A stretch of 64,000 nt of DNA, taken from NCBI RefSeq assembly GCF_020447105.2, contig NZ_CP096184.1:2604001-2668000 (forward strand), written 5' to 3'. Positions 17,988 through 26,387 of the stretch are shown one piece after another; positions within the stretch are counted from its first letter, which is position 1; every line of letters begins with the position of its first letter. A program made the position numbers and the translations under genes. Source of the DNA: Demequina sp. TMPB413. GTDB lineage: Bacteria; Actinomycetota; Actinomycetes; Actinomycetales; Demequinaceae. The notes beneath the pieces are model-generated. The model saw only the letters and a list, made by a program, of their open reading frames with translations. It did not search any database and was not told the DNA's origin.

Positions 17988-18164
17988 ATGAGTTCTATGG
18001 CATGTAGCAAGTGCGGCCTCGACGGTCACAACAGCCGATCCTGCGATGGCCCCCACTCGCTGTGTCCAAGTTGTGGCAAGCCAACGGCGAACATGAACGA
18101 CTACGCCGAACGCCACGACAGCGACTATTGCTCTCCTTTCACCTCGCCAGGGTGCTGGGGCTAG
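17988..18164 (+). CDS. Zinc-knuckle microprotein
   Basis: 58 residues (55 from ATG 17997). CSKCGLDGHNSRSC is an exact C-x2-C-x4-H-x4-C zinc knuckle, followed by CPSCGKP, an extra Cys pair, and a His/Cys-containing tail. Such knuckles bind single-stranded nucleic acid in other proteins. Below the usual annotation cutoff, but the Cys/His spacing is hard to explain by chance. It is divergent from the GIY-YIG gene (60-nt gap) and has no clear Shine-Dalgarno. Confidence 0.6.
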   Translation: MSSMACSKCGLDGHNSRSCDGPHSLCPSCGKPTANMNDYAERHDSDYCSPFTSPGCWG

Positions 18165-18308
18165 ACCACTGCCTGCCGTCCGCGCGAGATCACCGTTGGC
18201 GGAGTTGGTCGATGCTCCACATCTCGTTGACTCAGGAGACTTGAGGGGCCCGCTCGTCGAGCGCGTCGTGGTGGCGCGCCGCGGGGTTCTCCGGCGCCCC
18301 GATCGCGA

Positions 18309-19040
18309 TTAGGTCTCGAGGCGTTGACTCTGCCACGCATCAATACGCGCGTTGCGCGCCCGCACAAACGCGAGCGATGCGTCGCGGTAGGCGAGGTACC
18401 CGCTGACCGTCGCGGGCAGCGGGTTGGCGTCGAAGCCTGTGAAGGGCAAGAAGAAGGTGACCATGCCATCGTCGTCCAAGAGATCCTGCAACAAGAAGAA
18501 GTCGACGTAGCCGACGAAGTCCTCGAATAACGCAAAGAAGTCGCCGTACGCCTCTAGCGTGCGACTCATGGGGCTGGTGCCGCTCGCGTAGTGGAGGCGG
18601 ATGCACTCGAGGGTGAGGTCCATGCGGTCGGCGATGGCGGGGTTGAGGCCGCGTTCGCCGTTGATGGTGTGTACGCCGGGGACGCGGGTGCCGGGGAAGA
18701 CCATCATGCCGCCGATGGTGTAGCCGAGGCGCTGGAATTCGTCGAGTTCGTCGGCGGAGACCTGATTGATGATGGGCGCCGTGCGAGACCAGGTGCGATA
18801 CGAGTGGATCACCGAGTCACTGGTGAGCGTGAACTCTCCGCGCGCCGACGCGTGGTGCAGGTAGCGGCTCTTGGTGGCGGTGGTGAGAGTGAACGGCGTG
18901 CCGTCGGGTAGCGGCTTCGACCACAGGAGCTGGTGGTAACGGCGCAGGGTGGGGCTGTGGGAGTCGGGGTCCTTGCCCGCAGGGGTGTCCGTGCGGACGT
19001 CAAAGGTGGTGTCGATCGGCTCGAGACCCGCCTCAGCCAC
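18309..19040 (-). CDS. DUF6994-like protein
   Basis: 243 residues. The N-terminal block TTFDVRTDTPAGKDPDSHSPTLRRYHQLLWSKPLP and the later GMMVFPG...INGERGLNPAIADRMDLTLECIR fit the DUF6994 family as I remember it. A cluster of aromatic and acidic residues (FFALFEDFVGYVDFFLLQDLLDDD) follows. The role is unknown. Its start overlaps the end of the upstream gene by 8 nt, so the two are translationally coupled. Confidence 0.6.
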   Translation of the reverse strand: MAEAGLEPIDTTFDVRTDTPAGKDPDSHSPTLRRYHQLLWSKPLPDGTPFTLTTATKSRYLHHASARGEFTLTSDSVIHSYRTWSRTAPIINQVSADELDEFQRLGYTIGGMMVFPGTRVPGVHTINGERGLNPAIADRMDLTLECIRLHYASGTSPMSRTLEAYGDFFALFEDFVGYVDFFLLQDLLDDDGMVTFFLPFTGFDANPLPATVSGYLAYRDASLAFVRARNARIDAWQSQRLET

Positions 19041-19563
19041 GACTGGGCTCCACGGGTCTGAGGCAGGCGTTGATCGCTTCGATCATCGCATCCAGGTCCC
19101 CGGGTCGCTCGGAGAAGAGATCTCGGCTCAGAATGAGGGAGCGACCGTTGCGCAGGTGAAGCTGGAGATTGGACGGAGGCACCAAGGCCCATCGCTCGTC
19201 GAAGAGCAACTCACGTGAGAACGCGGCCGCAGAGATCTCGTAAGACGCGATCTCTGCCAGCGGTAGTACATGGAGCGAATCCAGTGTGCCGGTGGAAGTC
19301 AGCCGGGCATGAACGAGAACCCCTTCCGCGAGCACCACAACCTGAGTGTCGGTCTCCGACTCCTCGTCACTATGGACCCGCGGCGACGACACCCAGGCTC
19401 GCTCGGGCCGCGCACCCCCGAGCGCGACGTGCACCCATTGCAGAAACTGCACGTGAGTTGACACTCGGTGTGGCACCGGGCGCGCATCCAGAGACGGCGG
19501 CGGCCAGAATTGCCAAGAGCGCTCTAGTACTGCCTTCAACTCTCTCAGATGTTCTGTCGGCAT
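19033..19563 (-). CDS. Unknown protein coupled to the DUF6994-like gene
   Basis: 176 residues. ATG 19563 is chosen because AGAGG lies 5 nt upstream. The C-terminal half has the strand pattern VVVLAEGVLVHA...LPLAEIASYEI...LQLHLRNGRSLILSRDLF and a final helix, reminiscent of a PH-like fold, but no family is recognised. No membrane segment or metal site is seen. It is the first gene of a two-gene unit with the DUF6994-like protein. Confidence 0.6.
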   Translation of the reverse strand: MPTEHLRELKAVLERSWQFWPPPSLDARPVPHRVSTHVQFLQWVHVALGGARPERAWVSSPRVHSDEESETDTQVVVLAEGVLVHARLTSTGTLDSLHVLPLAEIASYEISAAAFSRELLFDERWALVPPSNLQLHLRNGRSLILSRDLFSERPGDLDAMIEAINACLRPVEPSRG

Positions 19564-19873
19564 CATGTCCTCTCTCGACACTCCACTGTCTCTGCAAGGT
19601 CTGACATACGCGCCCTTTCGCCGGCGGCTGCGGCATCATCGGTCCCGACTCGCGGACGGAACCAGCATGAGATCGGGCGCAGGCAGTGCATGGGACTACC
19701 ATCACACCTCCGCTCCGGCCCGTACCTACGGTGCGCTCGCGGCGCTCGACATTTTTGGGTTCAGCGGACTCGACTGCGCGGTGAGTAGCCTTGGGCACCC
19801 AGCGAACGTCGTGCGGCAAGTGCAACCCGCCAACTCGCCGCACGACGGCCGCTACCTAAGCGGAACGGCAATT
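19564..19873. other. 310-bp stretch with no credible gene
   Basis: An open frame runs through on the plus strand, but its Arg/His-rich translation with no ribosome binding site looks like a shadow. The region probably holds the promoter of the minus-strand unit at 19563 and the end of the unit finishing at 19874. No strong hairpin noticed. Confidence 0.5.
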
Positions 19874-20044
19874 TCAATCCTCCTTGTCAACGGCGCGGTA
19901 CTCGGCACCAGAATCCATCGGCTCGGCAAAGTGGATCCCGGGCTCGTTGTTGCTCGCCTCCAAGTGACCCGACACCATCATCGGATTCGGCTTCGGATCA
20001 GGAACACCCGTCGTCGTCTGCGGATCGTTCTCGCTATCGCTCAC
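19874..20044 (-). CDS. Small acidic protein (56 residues)
   Basis: GTG 20044 is preceded by AAAGGGGGTG, one of the best ribosome binding sites in the window. The product is acidic and Pro/Asn-rich (DPQTTTGVPDPKPNP..., ending VDKED) with no membrane segment or Cys. It lies 28 nt behind the membrane protein gene on the same strand. The strong translation signal and tight spacing argue that it is expressed. Function unknown; it may partner the membrane protein. Confidence 0.6.
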   Translation of the reverse strand: MSDSENDPQTTTGVPDPKPNPMMVSGHLEASNNEPGIHFAEPMDSGAEYRAVDKED

Positions 20045-20072
20045 GTTTCACCCCCTTTCGGTCGCCTTGCAG

Positions 20073-20582
20073 TTAATCAACCGCGATCAGGACTATTGCT
20101 TCGATAATGATGGGTACCAGTGACACGCTGAGCAGAACGAAGCCGGATCGAAGTAGTGGCGCGATTCGCTTCAGACTCTCCTCCCTCTCTTCAAGCAGGG
20201 CAGCTCGTGTGTCATACACGCTGAGCAAGGCTTCGCGCTCGCTGGGAAGAGGTCCGTTGGGCGGCAGCAGTGCGGCACGGACTGCTGGAGCAGACATGTT
20301 CGGCTTCACCCGTGGCCACAGAGTCAGTGTGCCCAGCACGGCGGCTGCGAGGGCGGGGAGCAGGACACCCATGCTCGTGAGTGGTGCGCGCCCGATCGTT
20401 AGGCCGGCGAGCACCGCCGCGCCGGTAACGAGGAGTGCGGCCTTACTCTGGACCGCATCAAAACGCCGCTCGTAGTAGAGCGTCAGCCGATCGAGCTCGG
20501 AGTACGCGATTTTCAAGTTCGGCAGGTAGTCGACCTCGTTTGCCTCGCCCGCAGATTCGGTGTCACTCATGTGGTCGCTCAT
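20073..20582 (-). CDS. Membrane protein, possibly a membrane-disrupting effector type
   Basis: 169 residues from ATG 20582 (GGGGG upstream). An N-terminal amphipathic helix ([25 protein letters not shown]) runs into a two-helix hairpin (~residues 45-85). A cytoplasmic coiled stretch ([21 protein letters not shown]) and a last helix at the C-terminus follow. This order resembles small defence-associated membrane proteins such as the PycTM/SLATT groups, but no sensor or cyclase lies nearby. The start sits inside the last codons of an HsdR remnant. Confidence 0.55.
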   Translation of the reverse strand: MSDHMSDTESAGEANEVDYLPNLKIAYSELDRLTLYYERRFDAVQSKAALLVTGAAVLAGLTIGRAPLTSMGVLLPALAAAVLGTLTLWPRVKPNMSAPAVRAALLPPNGPLPSEREALLSVYDTRAALLEEREESLKRIAPLLRSGFVLLSVSLVPIIIEAIVLIAVD

Positions 20583-20938
20583 CGAGCCCACCCCCACTCA
20601 ACGCCTCAGCCTGTTCCAAAACAGTAGCCACCGTACCCTCCGCGAGATCTGGCGGGTACCCGTACTTCTTCAGGACCCGCTTCACCATCACGCGCATCTG
20701 CGCCCGCACACTTTCCTGCAGCGTCCAGTCGATCGCAGCGTTCGAGCGCCAAGTCGACCAGTTCGTGGATCACCATCGCGGATTCGATCGCGCGGTTGCG
20801 GTACTTGATCGTCGGCGCTTCAAGCAGTTGCGAGAAGCGCCGCGCAAGCAGCACGTTCCACTTGCCGCGAACCTTGACCTCGTCCAGCAGCAGGCGCTCC
20901 AGTACCTCCAACGCGAGATTGCGCCCCGGCATGTTCAC
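20563..20938 (-). pseudogene. Type I restriction HsdR C-terminal remnant
   Basis: GRNLALEVLERLLLDEVKVR...FSQLLE...[20 protein letters not shown] is the conserved C-terminal helical domain of HsdR, the translocase-nuclease subunit of type I restriction. After this the frame changes and ~50 codons are missing. The second frame resumes with [20 protein letters not shown] and [11 protein letters not shown], the true HsdR C-terminus, ending at 20563. No HsdM or HsdS is present in the window. The piece overlaps the TPR-like gene end by 4 nt and the membrane protein start by 20 nt. Confidence 0.8.
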
Positions 20939-21489
20939 CGGGACCGCAGCTTCGTCCGAGTCGCCTCGACTTGGTCCATGATCACCCTCGCTGCCATCGG
21001 CCGACGCTGGGAGACGTCAGCGAGGAGATTTTCCGCCTCCCGTAGGGCCCGCCCCGCTTCGGACTCGAAGCCAAGGTCGATTGCGGCGTCGGCGTACCCG
21101 TCGAGGAGGCCCGCCAGAACCCAGTCGTCGTCTTCACACGGCTGTGTCGCCATGACTCGTCGTTGCATCTGAACGGCGTCGCTCCAGGTGGCGAGGTGCT
21201 CCACGGGGTGGTGGGCGTCGCCGTGGGCGCCCGCGAGATTGCTCAACAGCAACGGGAGGTCGGACTCGTCCTGCTGGGTGCCGATGCCCTGGTCGATCCG
21301 GTCTCGCAGGATCCGTGCGGCGAGTTCGCAGGACTCAATGGCGGCGTCGCGCTCGCCGCGCTGGCCATATGAACTGCTGGCGTTGGATAGGGCCCACGCG
21401 AGTTCGGTCGCGTCGCCCGCATCCGTGTAGAGGTACTGGGTCCACAGGACCTCGGCTTTGCCGACTGCCTCGGTGTGGAACGAACGCAT
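20935..21489 (-). CDS. TPR-like helical repeat protein
   Basis: 184 residues of helix pairs with TPR-type spacing: ELAWALSNASSSYGQRGERDAAIESCELAARIL, then LPLLLSNLAGAHGD...AVQMQRRVM and LAGLLDGYADAAIDLGFESEAGRALREAE. About three repeats are recognisable. Such proteins mediate protein contacts. It directly precedes the HsdR remnant, which may mark a recombination junction; the original partner may be gone. Weak ribosome binding site at ATG 21489. Confidence 0.55.
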   Translation of the reverse strand: MRSFHTEAVGKAEVLWTQYLYTDAGDATELAWALSNASSSYGQRGERDAAIESCELAARILRDRIDQGIGTQQDESDLPLLLSNLAGAHGDAHHPVEHLATWSDAVQMQRRVMATQPCEDDDWVLAGLLDGYADAAIDLGFESEAGRALREAENLLADVSQRRPMAARVIMDQVEATRTKLRSR

Positions 21490-21611
21490 GGGGCAAAGGT
21501 ATGGGTGGGGTGTGACGCGCTCGTCCGATGGGATTCGACATCAGGCCGCTGACCCGCGCGCTTTGCTCGACCCCCATCCACTACCGTGGAGAGGAACTGA
21601 GGGGAGTGGTC

Positions 21612-22274
21612 ATGGCAAAGATGCCTGAGATCCTGCAAGAAGAGTCGTACTTCCAGGCCGTGCACCTGGTGCAGAGGTACTTCGGACGCACCAACGAATC
21701 TGTGCGCCATCTGGGAGCGTCCTTCGAGACGATTGGCGGTCGTTGGGACGACCCTGCGAGCATCAACGAGGTGACGCCTGGCGACCTGATCTCGTTGTCC
21801 ACGCTGTCGGTTGAGGTGAAGGGTGCCTCGGCTATAATTTTGCTCGACCCGGAGATGAGCGCGACCATGACGGCGCTACTCGAGCAGATCCCAGCAGAAA
21901 AGACCTTGTTGGACGACGACGCCCCGGCGTTGCTAGACGACGGTGGCCCCGCCGCTGAATTGTGGGACGTCGTGCGTGAAGTCCACGATTTTGGTCAGAC
22001 TCGAACGAGCAAGCTCCTCGCGCGCAAGCGTCCGCGCCTGATTCCAGTTTATGACTCGGTGATCGCGGCGGAGCTTGGAATCAGCGGCTCCCGCGATCAC
22101 TGGAAGGTGATGCGCGACCTGGTCACTCAAGATGATGGAGCACTGTGGAAGCGGGCTCAACGCATTCATGCCGAGGTGGGATTGGACGACATCGTCACGC
22201 CCCTGCGAGTCATTGACATCGTCCTATGGCGCCACGGCAAAGACATTGGACGGGTAGTCGCGGACGACTCGTGA
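21612..22274 (+). CDS. DUF6308-like protein
   Basis: 220 residues from ATG 21612 (GAGGGGAG upstream). The sequence reads as an all-helical protein with TKLLARKRPRLIPVYDSVI and a closing LRVIDIVLWRHGK, features I associate with DUF6308. These resemble HhH-type glycosylase-like folds in which a helix carries Pro-Val-Asp, but catalysis is unproven. Its stop TGA overlaps the GTG start of exonuclease copy 2 (GTGA), so the two are fused at the junction. Confidence 0.6.
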   Translation: MAKMPEILQEESYFQAVHLVQRYFGRTNESVRHLGASFETIGGRWDDPASINEVTPGDLISLSTLSVEVKGASAIILLDPEMSATMTALLEQIPAEKTLLDDDAPALLDDGGPAAELWDVVREVHDFGQTRTSKLLARKRPRLIPVYDSVIAAELGISGSRDHWKVMRDLVTQDDGALWKRAQRIHAEVGLDDIVTPLRVIDIVLWRHGKDIGRVVADDS

Positions 22275-23453
22275 CAGGCTTCGCCGTCATCGACCTGGAG
22301 ACCACGGGCTTCGCCTACAACGGCGCGGACCGCATCTGCGAGGTGGGCGTGGTCCTCCTCGACAGAGAAGGACACCGCGAGCACTCCTGGACCACCCTCA
22401 TCAACCCCCAAAGAGACCTGGGCGCCCAGCACGTGCACCACATCGACGCGACCGATGCCCGCGTCGCGCCCCGGTTTGAGGACGTCGTGGGGGACCTCAC
22501 CGAGTTGCTGGCGGGGCGGGTGCTCGCCGCGCACAACAGCGCCTTCGACACCGCCTTCCTCATCGCCGAGTATGCGCGCGCCGGGTGGCCGCTCGCACTC
22601 ACCCGCGAGGAGACGCTGTGCACCATGCGCCTGGCCCGCGCCTACGGTGCGCCCGCCAAGCTGGGCGAGTGTTGCGCGCACTTGGAGTGCCCCTCACGGA
22701 TGCTCACGCGGCCCTCGCCGACGCTGAGGCTGCGGCCGGTTTGCTCGCCGCCTACATCGCGGCGTCGGGGTCGCGGCGCGAGTGGGATGGGTGGCTCGCG
22801 TTGGGTGAGTCGTTGCGGTGGCCTGCGCCGCCTCCGCGTGGGGTGGCGCCGGTGCTCAGGGGCACGACGCGTCCCGGCAGTGCCGTGCTGGCGCGGGCGG
22901 TGGGGCACTTCGCCCCGGTGGACGACGTGGACGGCGCCGACGAATACCTTGACCTACTTGACCGTGTGCTGCTGGACAGGAAGATCTCTGTGCCCGAGCG
23001 TCGTGCGTTGGAAGGTATGGCGACGACGCTGGGGCTGGGGGCAGACGACGTGGCCCGGCTGAACCGTCACTACATGCTGGGCGTGGTGGACGCGGTGTGC
23101 GCGGACGATCAGCTCACGCGCGAGGAGCGGGCGTTCGTGATCCAGCTGGCGGGATTGCTGGACTTGGGGGACCTTGAGGTGGAGGGCTGCTGGCGGCGGC
23201 TCAGGCGCGGGTGGCGACGGTGGTCGAGGGCGTGGAGCTGAAGCCGGGGGACCTGGTGGTGTTCACGGGGTTCCCGGAGGCGCGCAAGGGGGAGCTGCGT
23301 GAGGTGGCGGAGGCTCGGGGGCTGGTGGTGTGGCCTGCTGTGAAGCGGGGTGTGGCGGCGGTGATTGCTCAGGACCCTGGGAGCGGATCGGGCAAAGCGC
23401 GCAAGGCTCGGGAGTACGGGATCCCGGTGGTGGGGGAAGGGGTGCTGCCGTGA
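22271..23453 (+). pseudogene. DnaQ-TerB-BRCT exonuclease, copy 2 (two frameshifts)
   Basis: GTG 22271 begins VTGFAVIDLETTG, almost identical to copies 1 and 3. ExoI, ExoII and the FLIAEYARAGW segment are in one frame. One T is missing from the TTT of CACTTTGGAG at ~22681, moving ExoIII (HAALAD), the TerB-like middle and the helix LLDLGDLEVEG to a second frame. One T is also missing in GAGGGTCTG (~23187), moving BRCT (VVFTGFPEARK) to a third. The same two deletions occur in copy 3. As read it gives three partial proteins. It is coupled to DUF6308 by a GTGA overlap. Confidence 0.8.
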
Positions 23454-23472
23454 CCCGGTTGTGACTCACCTA

Positions 23473-23523
23473 GCCATATACAAGTCAAATATGGCATACT
23501 AAAGCCATTAACACGTCAAGTGT
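23473..23523 (+). promoter_or_regulatory. Probable HipB operator region
   Basis: A perfect inverted repeat, GCCATAT (23473-23479) and ATATGGC (23489-23495) with a 9-bp centre, lies in an unusually AT-rich 60-bp stretch. A smaller ACAC-N5-GTGT dyad follows at 23511-23523. HipB proteins bind such dyads to repress hipBA, and the hipB start is 19 bp further on. Confidence 0.6.
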
Positions 23524-23542
23524 GAACTAATAAGGAGCCACC

Positions 23543-23872
23543 GTGGCCACCCGTCCCTCTCGTCCCTCCGGCGCGGCGCCGCTGCCGGTGAGGCGTGGGC
23601 TCACGCGCATCGGCGAGGACCTCGCGACGTGGCGGCGGCTTCGGCGCCTGACCGTTGCCGAGGTCGCCGACCGCGCTGGCGTGGGCGTCTCGACCGTCGG
23701 CAGACTTGAGAAGGGCGAAGGTGCCTCGCTTTCCCACACACTCGCGGTCGCGCGCGCTCTCGGAGCGCTAGACCTGCTCACGAGCGCGCTGGATCCGTAC
23801 GACACGGACCTGGGACGAGCGCGCGCCGATGAGTCGCTTCCGCAGCGTGTGCGGCGCAAGGCGACCCCATGA
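23543..23872 (+). CDS. hipB: HipB-like antitoxin/repressor (XRE family)
   Basis: 109 residues from GTG 23543 with AAGGAG upstream. A helix-turn-helix of the XRE class spans ~residues 25-75 (LATWRRLRRLTVAEVADRAGVGVSTVGRLEKGEG). It should bind the operator upstream and restrain the HipA kinase. It overlaps hipA by 4 nt (ATGA), indicating translational coupling. The N-terminus has a short Pro/Arg extension. Confidence 0.85.
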   Translation: MATRPSRPSGAAPLPVRRGLTRIGEDLATWRRLRRLTVAEVADRAGVGVSTVGRLEKGEGASLSHTLAVARALGALDLLTSALDPYDTDLGRARADESLPQRVRRKATP

Positions 23873-25104
23873 GCGAGCCCATTGAGGTCTGGAACGACGA
23901 GGTCGGCCCGACTCGCGTCGGCACGCTCTACCCGCATCGTCGCCGCGGGACGGAGTCGGCGTCGTTTACCTACGAGGGCGCCTACCTTGCCAGGCCGGAC
24001 GCGTGCTCATGGGGACCTCAGTTGCCCCTGTCCGCCGCACCGCACCACACGCCAGCTGGACACCAACTGTTCGGGGCGTTCGCGGACGGTGCCCCGGACC
24101 GGTGGGGTCGCACGTTGCTGGTCAGGCAGGAGGCCCGGCGCGCGCGTGAGGAGAAGCGTCAGGCACGTTCCTTGGGTGAGGTCGACTTCCTGCTCGGCGT
24201 GCGTGACGACTTGCGCCAGGGCTCCCTGCGATACCGCCGGGCCGACGGCCCGTTCCTGGCGACGGAGGCCGACGGAGTTCCGCTCCTGACAGACCTGCCG
24301 ACGCTCATGGATCTTGCCCATCAGGCTGAGCGCGATGCGGTGTCCCTGCCTGATCTGAACAGGTTGGTGCAAGCGGGCGGGTCGCTTGGTGGCGCGCGCC
24401 CCAAGGCGCACGTCCTCACCCGCGAGGGGCGCCTCGCGATCGCGAAGTTTCCTTCGGCGGACCGCGACACGTGGGATGTGATGGCCTGGGAGCGAGTGGC
24501 GCTCCTGCTCGCTGCCGCGGCGGGGATCGAGGTCCCGGAATCGGCGCTGCTCGAGATCGCGGGGCGGAGCGTGTTGGTGACGGAACGCTTTGACCGGCAG
24601 GGCAAGGGGGAGGACGCGGGCCGCGTGGGGTACGTGTCCGCGATGACGATGCTGGAGGCCGACGACGGCGACACCGCTTCCTACCTGGACATCGCCGCCG
24701 TGATCGAGGAGGTATCGGACCGTGCATCCGCGGACCTAGAGCAGCTGTGGCGTCGGCTGCTGTTCTCGGTGGCGATCAGCAACACCGACGATCACCTGCG
24801 CAACCACGGGTTCTTGCATCAGGCGGGTCGCGACGTGTGGCGCCTCAGCCCAGCGTTCGACCTGAACCCCGAGCCAATGCCGGGTCCGCAGCACCACAAG
24901 ACGTCGATTGACGGGTCGGACGCGCCAGCGACGGTCGCTGGTGTCATGGCAGTCGCTCGAGACTTTCGATTGCGGCCTGGGGAAGCCGAACGGATCGCGG
25001 GTGAGGTGCTCGGGGCGGTTGCCCGGTGGCGTGAGGTCGCGCGTTCCGTGGGGCTGTCCCCGTTGGCCGTGGCGGCGATGGAGCCGGCGTTCGACGGGAT
25101 CTGA
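23869..25104 (+). CDS. hipA: HipA-like Ser/Thr kinase toxin
   Basis: 411 residues. The N-terminal subdomain contains FADGAPDRWGRTLLVRQEARRAREE (HipA N-terminal motif). The kinase core shows GGSLGGARPKAHV (ATP loop), KFPSADRDTWDVMAWE, LLVTERFDR-like strand (VLVTERFDR), and the catalytic/metal motif ISNTDDHLRNHGFL followed by LSPAFDLNP. All key residues of the NxDDHxxN and D-x-N segments are visible, so it should be active. The family phosphorylates glutamyl-tRNA synthetase or other targets, causing growth arrest. Confidence 0.9.
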   Translation: MSEPIEVWNDEVGPTRVGTLYPHRRRGTESASFTYEGAYLARPDACSWGPQLPLSAAPHHTPAGHQLFGAFADGAPDRWGRTLLVRQEARRAREEKRQARSLGEVDFLLGVRDDLRQGSLRYRRADGPFLATEADGVPLLTDLPTLMDLAHQAERDAVSLPDLNRLVQAGGSLGGARPKAHVLTREGRLAIAKFPSADRDTWDVMAWERVALLLAAAAGIEVPESALLEIAGRSVLVTERFDRQGKGEDAGRVGYVSAMTMLEADDGDTASYLDIAAVIEEVSDRASADLEQLWRRLLFSVAISNTDDHLRNHGFLHQAGRDVWRLSPAFDLNPEPMPGPQHHKTSIDGSDAPATVAGVMAVARDFRLRPGEAERIAGEVLGAVARWREVARSVGLSPLAVAAMEPAFDGI

Positions 25105-25135
25105 TGCTTCTGCGACGTGCACCCCAGCGCGGCCG

Positions 25136-25666
25136 TCAACGCGTCTGCCGTTCCTCCCAGTCGTTCACCACATTGAAGAGTCGGTCGAGCCCGTGGTGCG
25201 GCTCGCCCACTGACAGGGTGATGGTGTCCGTGAATCGGAACGCGACTTCCTCCCATTCCCCTTCGGAGCGCGGGTCCCAGTAGTCCAATTCGTACAGGCG
25301 CCGGTTGAGGATCCCCACCAGGCTGCGGTCCGCGGTCTTGAGCACCGCACCGCGGCCGGCGATGCGGTCCACGTGAGCATGGATGAACTCGTGCGAGATG
25401 AGGAGCCCGTCAAGTTGAGCGGCGATGTAGGCGGGCAAGCGGTCGAAGAACGTCACGGCGGGGGCGAGAGGGACGATGACGGTCATGAGCGTGGCGGCGT
25501 TCATCACCATCACGCGAGGCTTTCGGCGGCGAATGAGGTGGGCGTACCAGGCGTCGAGAGGCATCGGATCGGGTGCGGGGGCAGGGTTGGGCGTGAACCC
25601 TCCCAACTTGGCGGCGAGCGCGACGGTCGCGTGCAAGCGCAACGCCGACGGTGGGGCTTGGTTCAT
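25136..25666 (-). CDS. DUF6933-like protein
   Basis: 176 residues from ATG 25666. LRLHATVALAAKLG, then DAWYAHLIRRRKPRVMVMNAATLMTVIVPLAP and LKTADRSLVGILNRRLYEL, fit the small DUF6933 family as I remember it (a strand-rich unit with an LxPV-type core and a closing RSxxGxxN motif). Function is unknown. It is convergent with hipA, 31 nt away, and is not part of that operon. Confidence 0.6.
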   Translation of the reverse strand: MNQAPPSALRLHATVALAAKLGGFTPNPAPAPDPMPLDAWYAHLIRRRKPRVMVMNAATLMTVIVPLAPAVTFFDRLPAYIAAQLDGLLISHEFIHAHVDRIAGRGAVLKTADRSLVGILNRRLYELDYWDPRSEGEWEEVAFRFTDTITLSVGEPHHGLDRLFNVVNDWEERQTR

Positions 25667-25786
25667 TCGGAGGCCTCCCAAATCTGGGCGAAGGCACGGG
25701 ATCACCACCAAACGTGATCGCGCTCGGGGCGTCGGACGTTTGCAGACTAACGGCGTGGATGACTAAGGCCGATGGGGACGCGGCCG

Positions 25787-26044
25787 TTACGGCGTGATCT
25801 CCACGTACCCCAGACGCTTCCACTTCTCGACATCCTGGCGCAAGGTGTGATTGACCCGCTCCGGCAGGTCCTTTGGCAAGATGCACCCGCCGCCCCCTCC
25901 GCCAGTCGAGAAACCAGGGCCCTGCTCGTCCGCGCATCGCAGCTCGGGCGGAACGCCGCGCGTGAGTTCAATACAGACTTCGTGTGGCTCGTGCGAACCG
26001 CGGCACCGGTAGTGGACACGAACGCGATTGTTTGGATTGGACAT
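25787..26044 (-). CDS. Small conserved-looking protein (85 residues)
   Basis: ATG 26044 has a perfect AGGAGG 5 nt upstream. The product has a Cys at residue 14 (YRCRGSHEPHEVCIELTRG), a Cys at ~36, a Gly-run (GGGGGG) and a C-terminal helix (DLPERVNHTLRQDVEKWKRLGYVEITP). The two His and three to four Cys might bind a metal. No family recognised. It stands alone between unrelated genes. Confidence 0.6.
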   Translation of the reverse strand: MSNPNNRVRVHYRCRGSHEPHEVCIELTRGVPPELRCADEQGPGFSTGGGGGGCILPKDLPERVNHTLRQDVEKWKRLGYVEITP

Positions 26045-26387
26045 GCGAACCTCCTGTGGTGAGGGTGAGCGACATTGCTCACCACCATGTTCCGCCGCAG
26101 GTGTGACACGTCTCGCGAGGATCCCGCGCCGAGACAGGCTCGGAAGTCCTGAGGCCGGGGGTTCCGGGCGCGCAAGGACTGGAAGTGCGTGGCGGGAGAG
26201 GTGACCACCGCGCTCAGTTCGGCCCACGCGCCATACGCGATTGAGACGGCCCGCCAGCAAGACATTTGCCCGCTAGACGTCTAGGACATTTGCCCGGTTG
26301 GTGTGTAGATGAGTAACCCCACCGACGCCAGTACCGGTCATCCACAGGCCGGACGTCTCGTGATGGGCTCCGCCGTACGATGGCGAG
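26045..26387. other. 343-bp stretch without a gene
   Basis: It contains the promoters of the 85-residue protein gene (left) and of the RelA/SpoT gene (right). It also contains a 36-bp palindrome/direct repeat structure, listed separately. No coding frame with a ribosome binding site was found. Confidence 0.6.
26261..26296. repeat. 12-bp palindrome between two 12-bp direct repeats
   Basis: GACATTTGCCCG occurs at 26261-26272 and 26285-26296. Between them is CTAGACGTCTAG, a perfect palindrome. Together they form a 36-bp structure 92 bp before the RelA/SpoT gene. It may be an operator or the scar of transposon ends; no transposase is adjacent. Confidence 0.8.

Noticed and set aside
19565-20107. 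Plus-strand frame of 180 codons
   Set aside because: No ribosome binding site and Arg/His-rich composition; the minus strand holds a better small gene at 19874-20044.
20073-20582. Pycsar effector
   Set aside because: No pyrimidine cyclase gene is in the neighbourhood.
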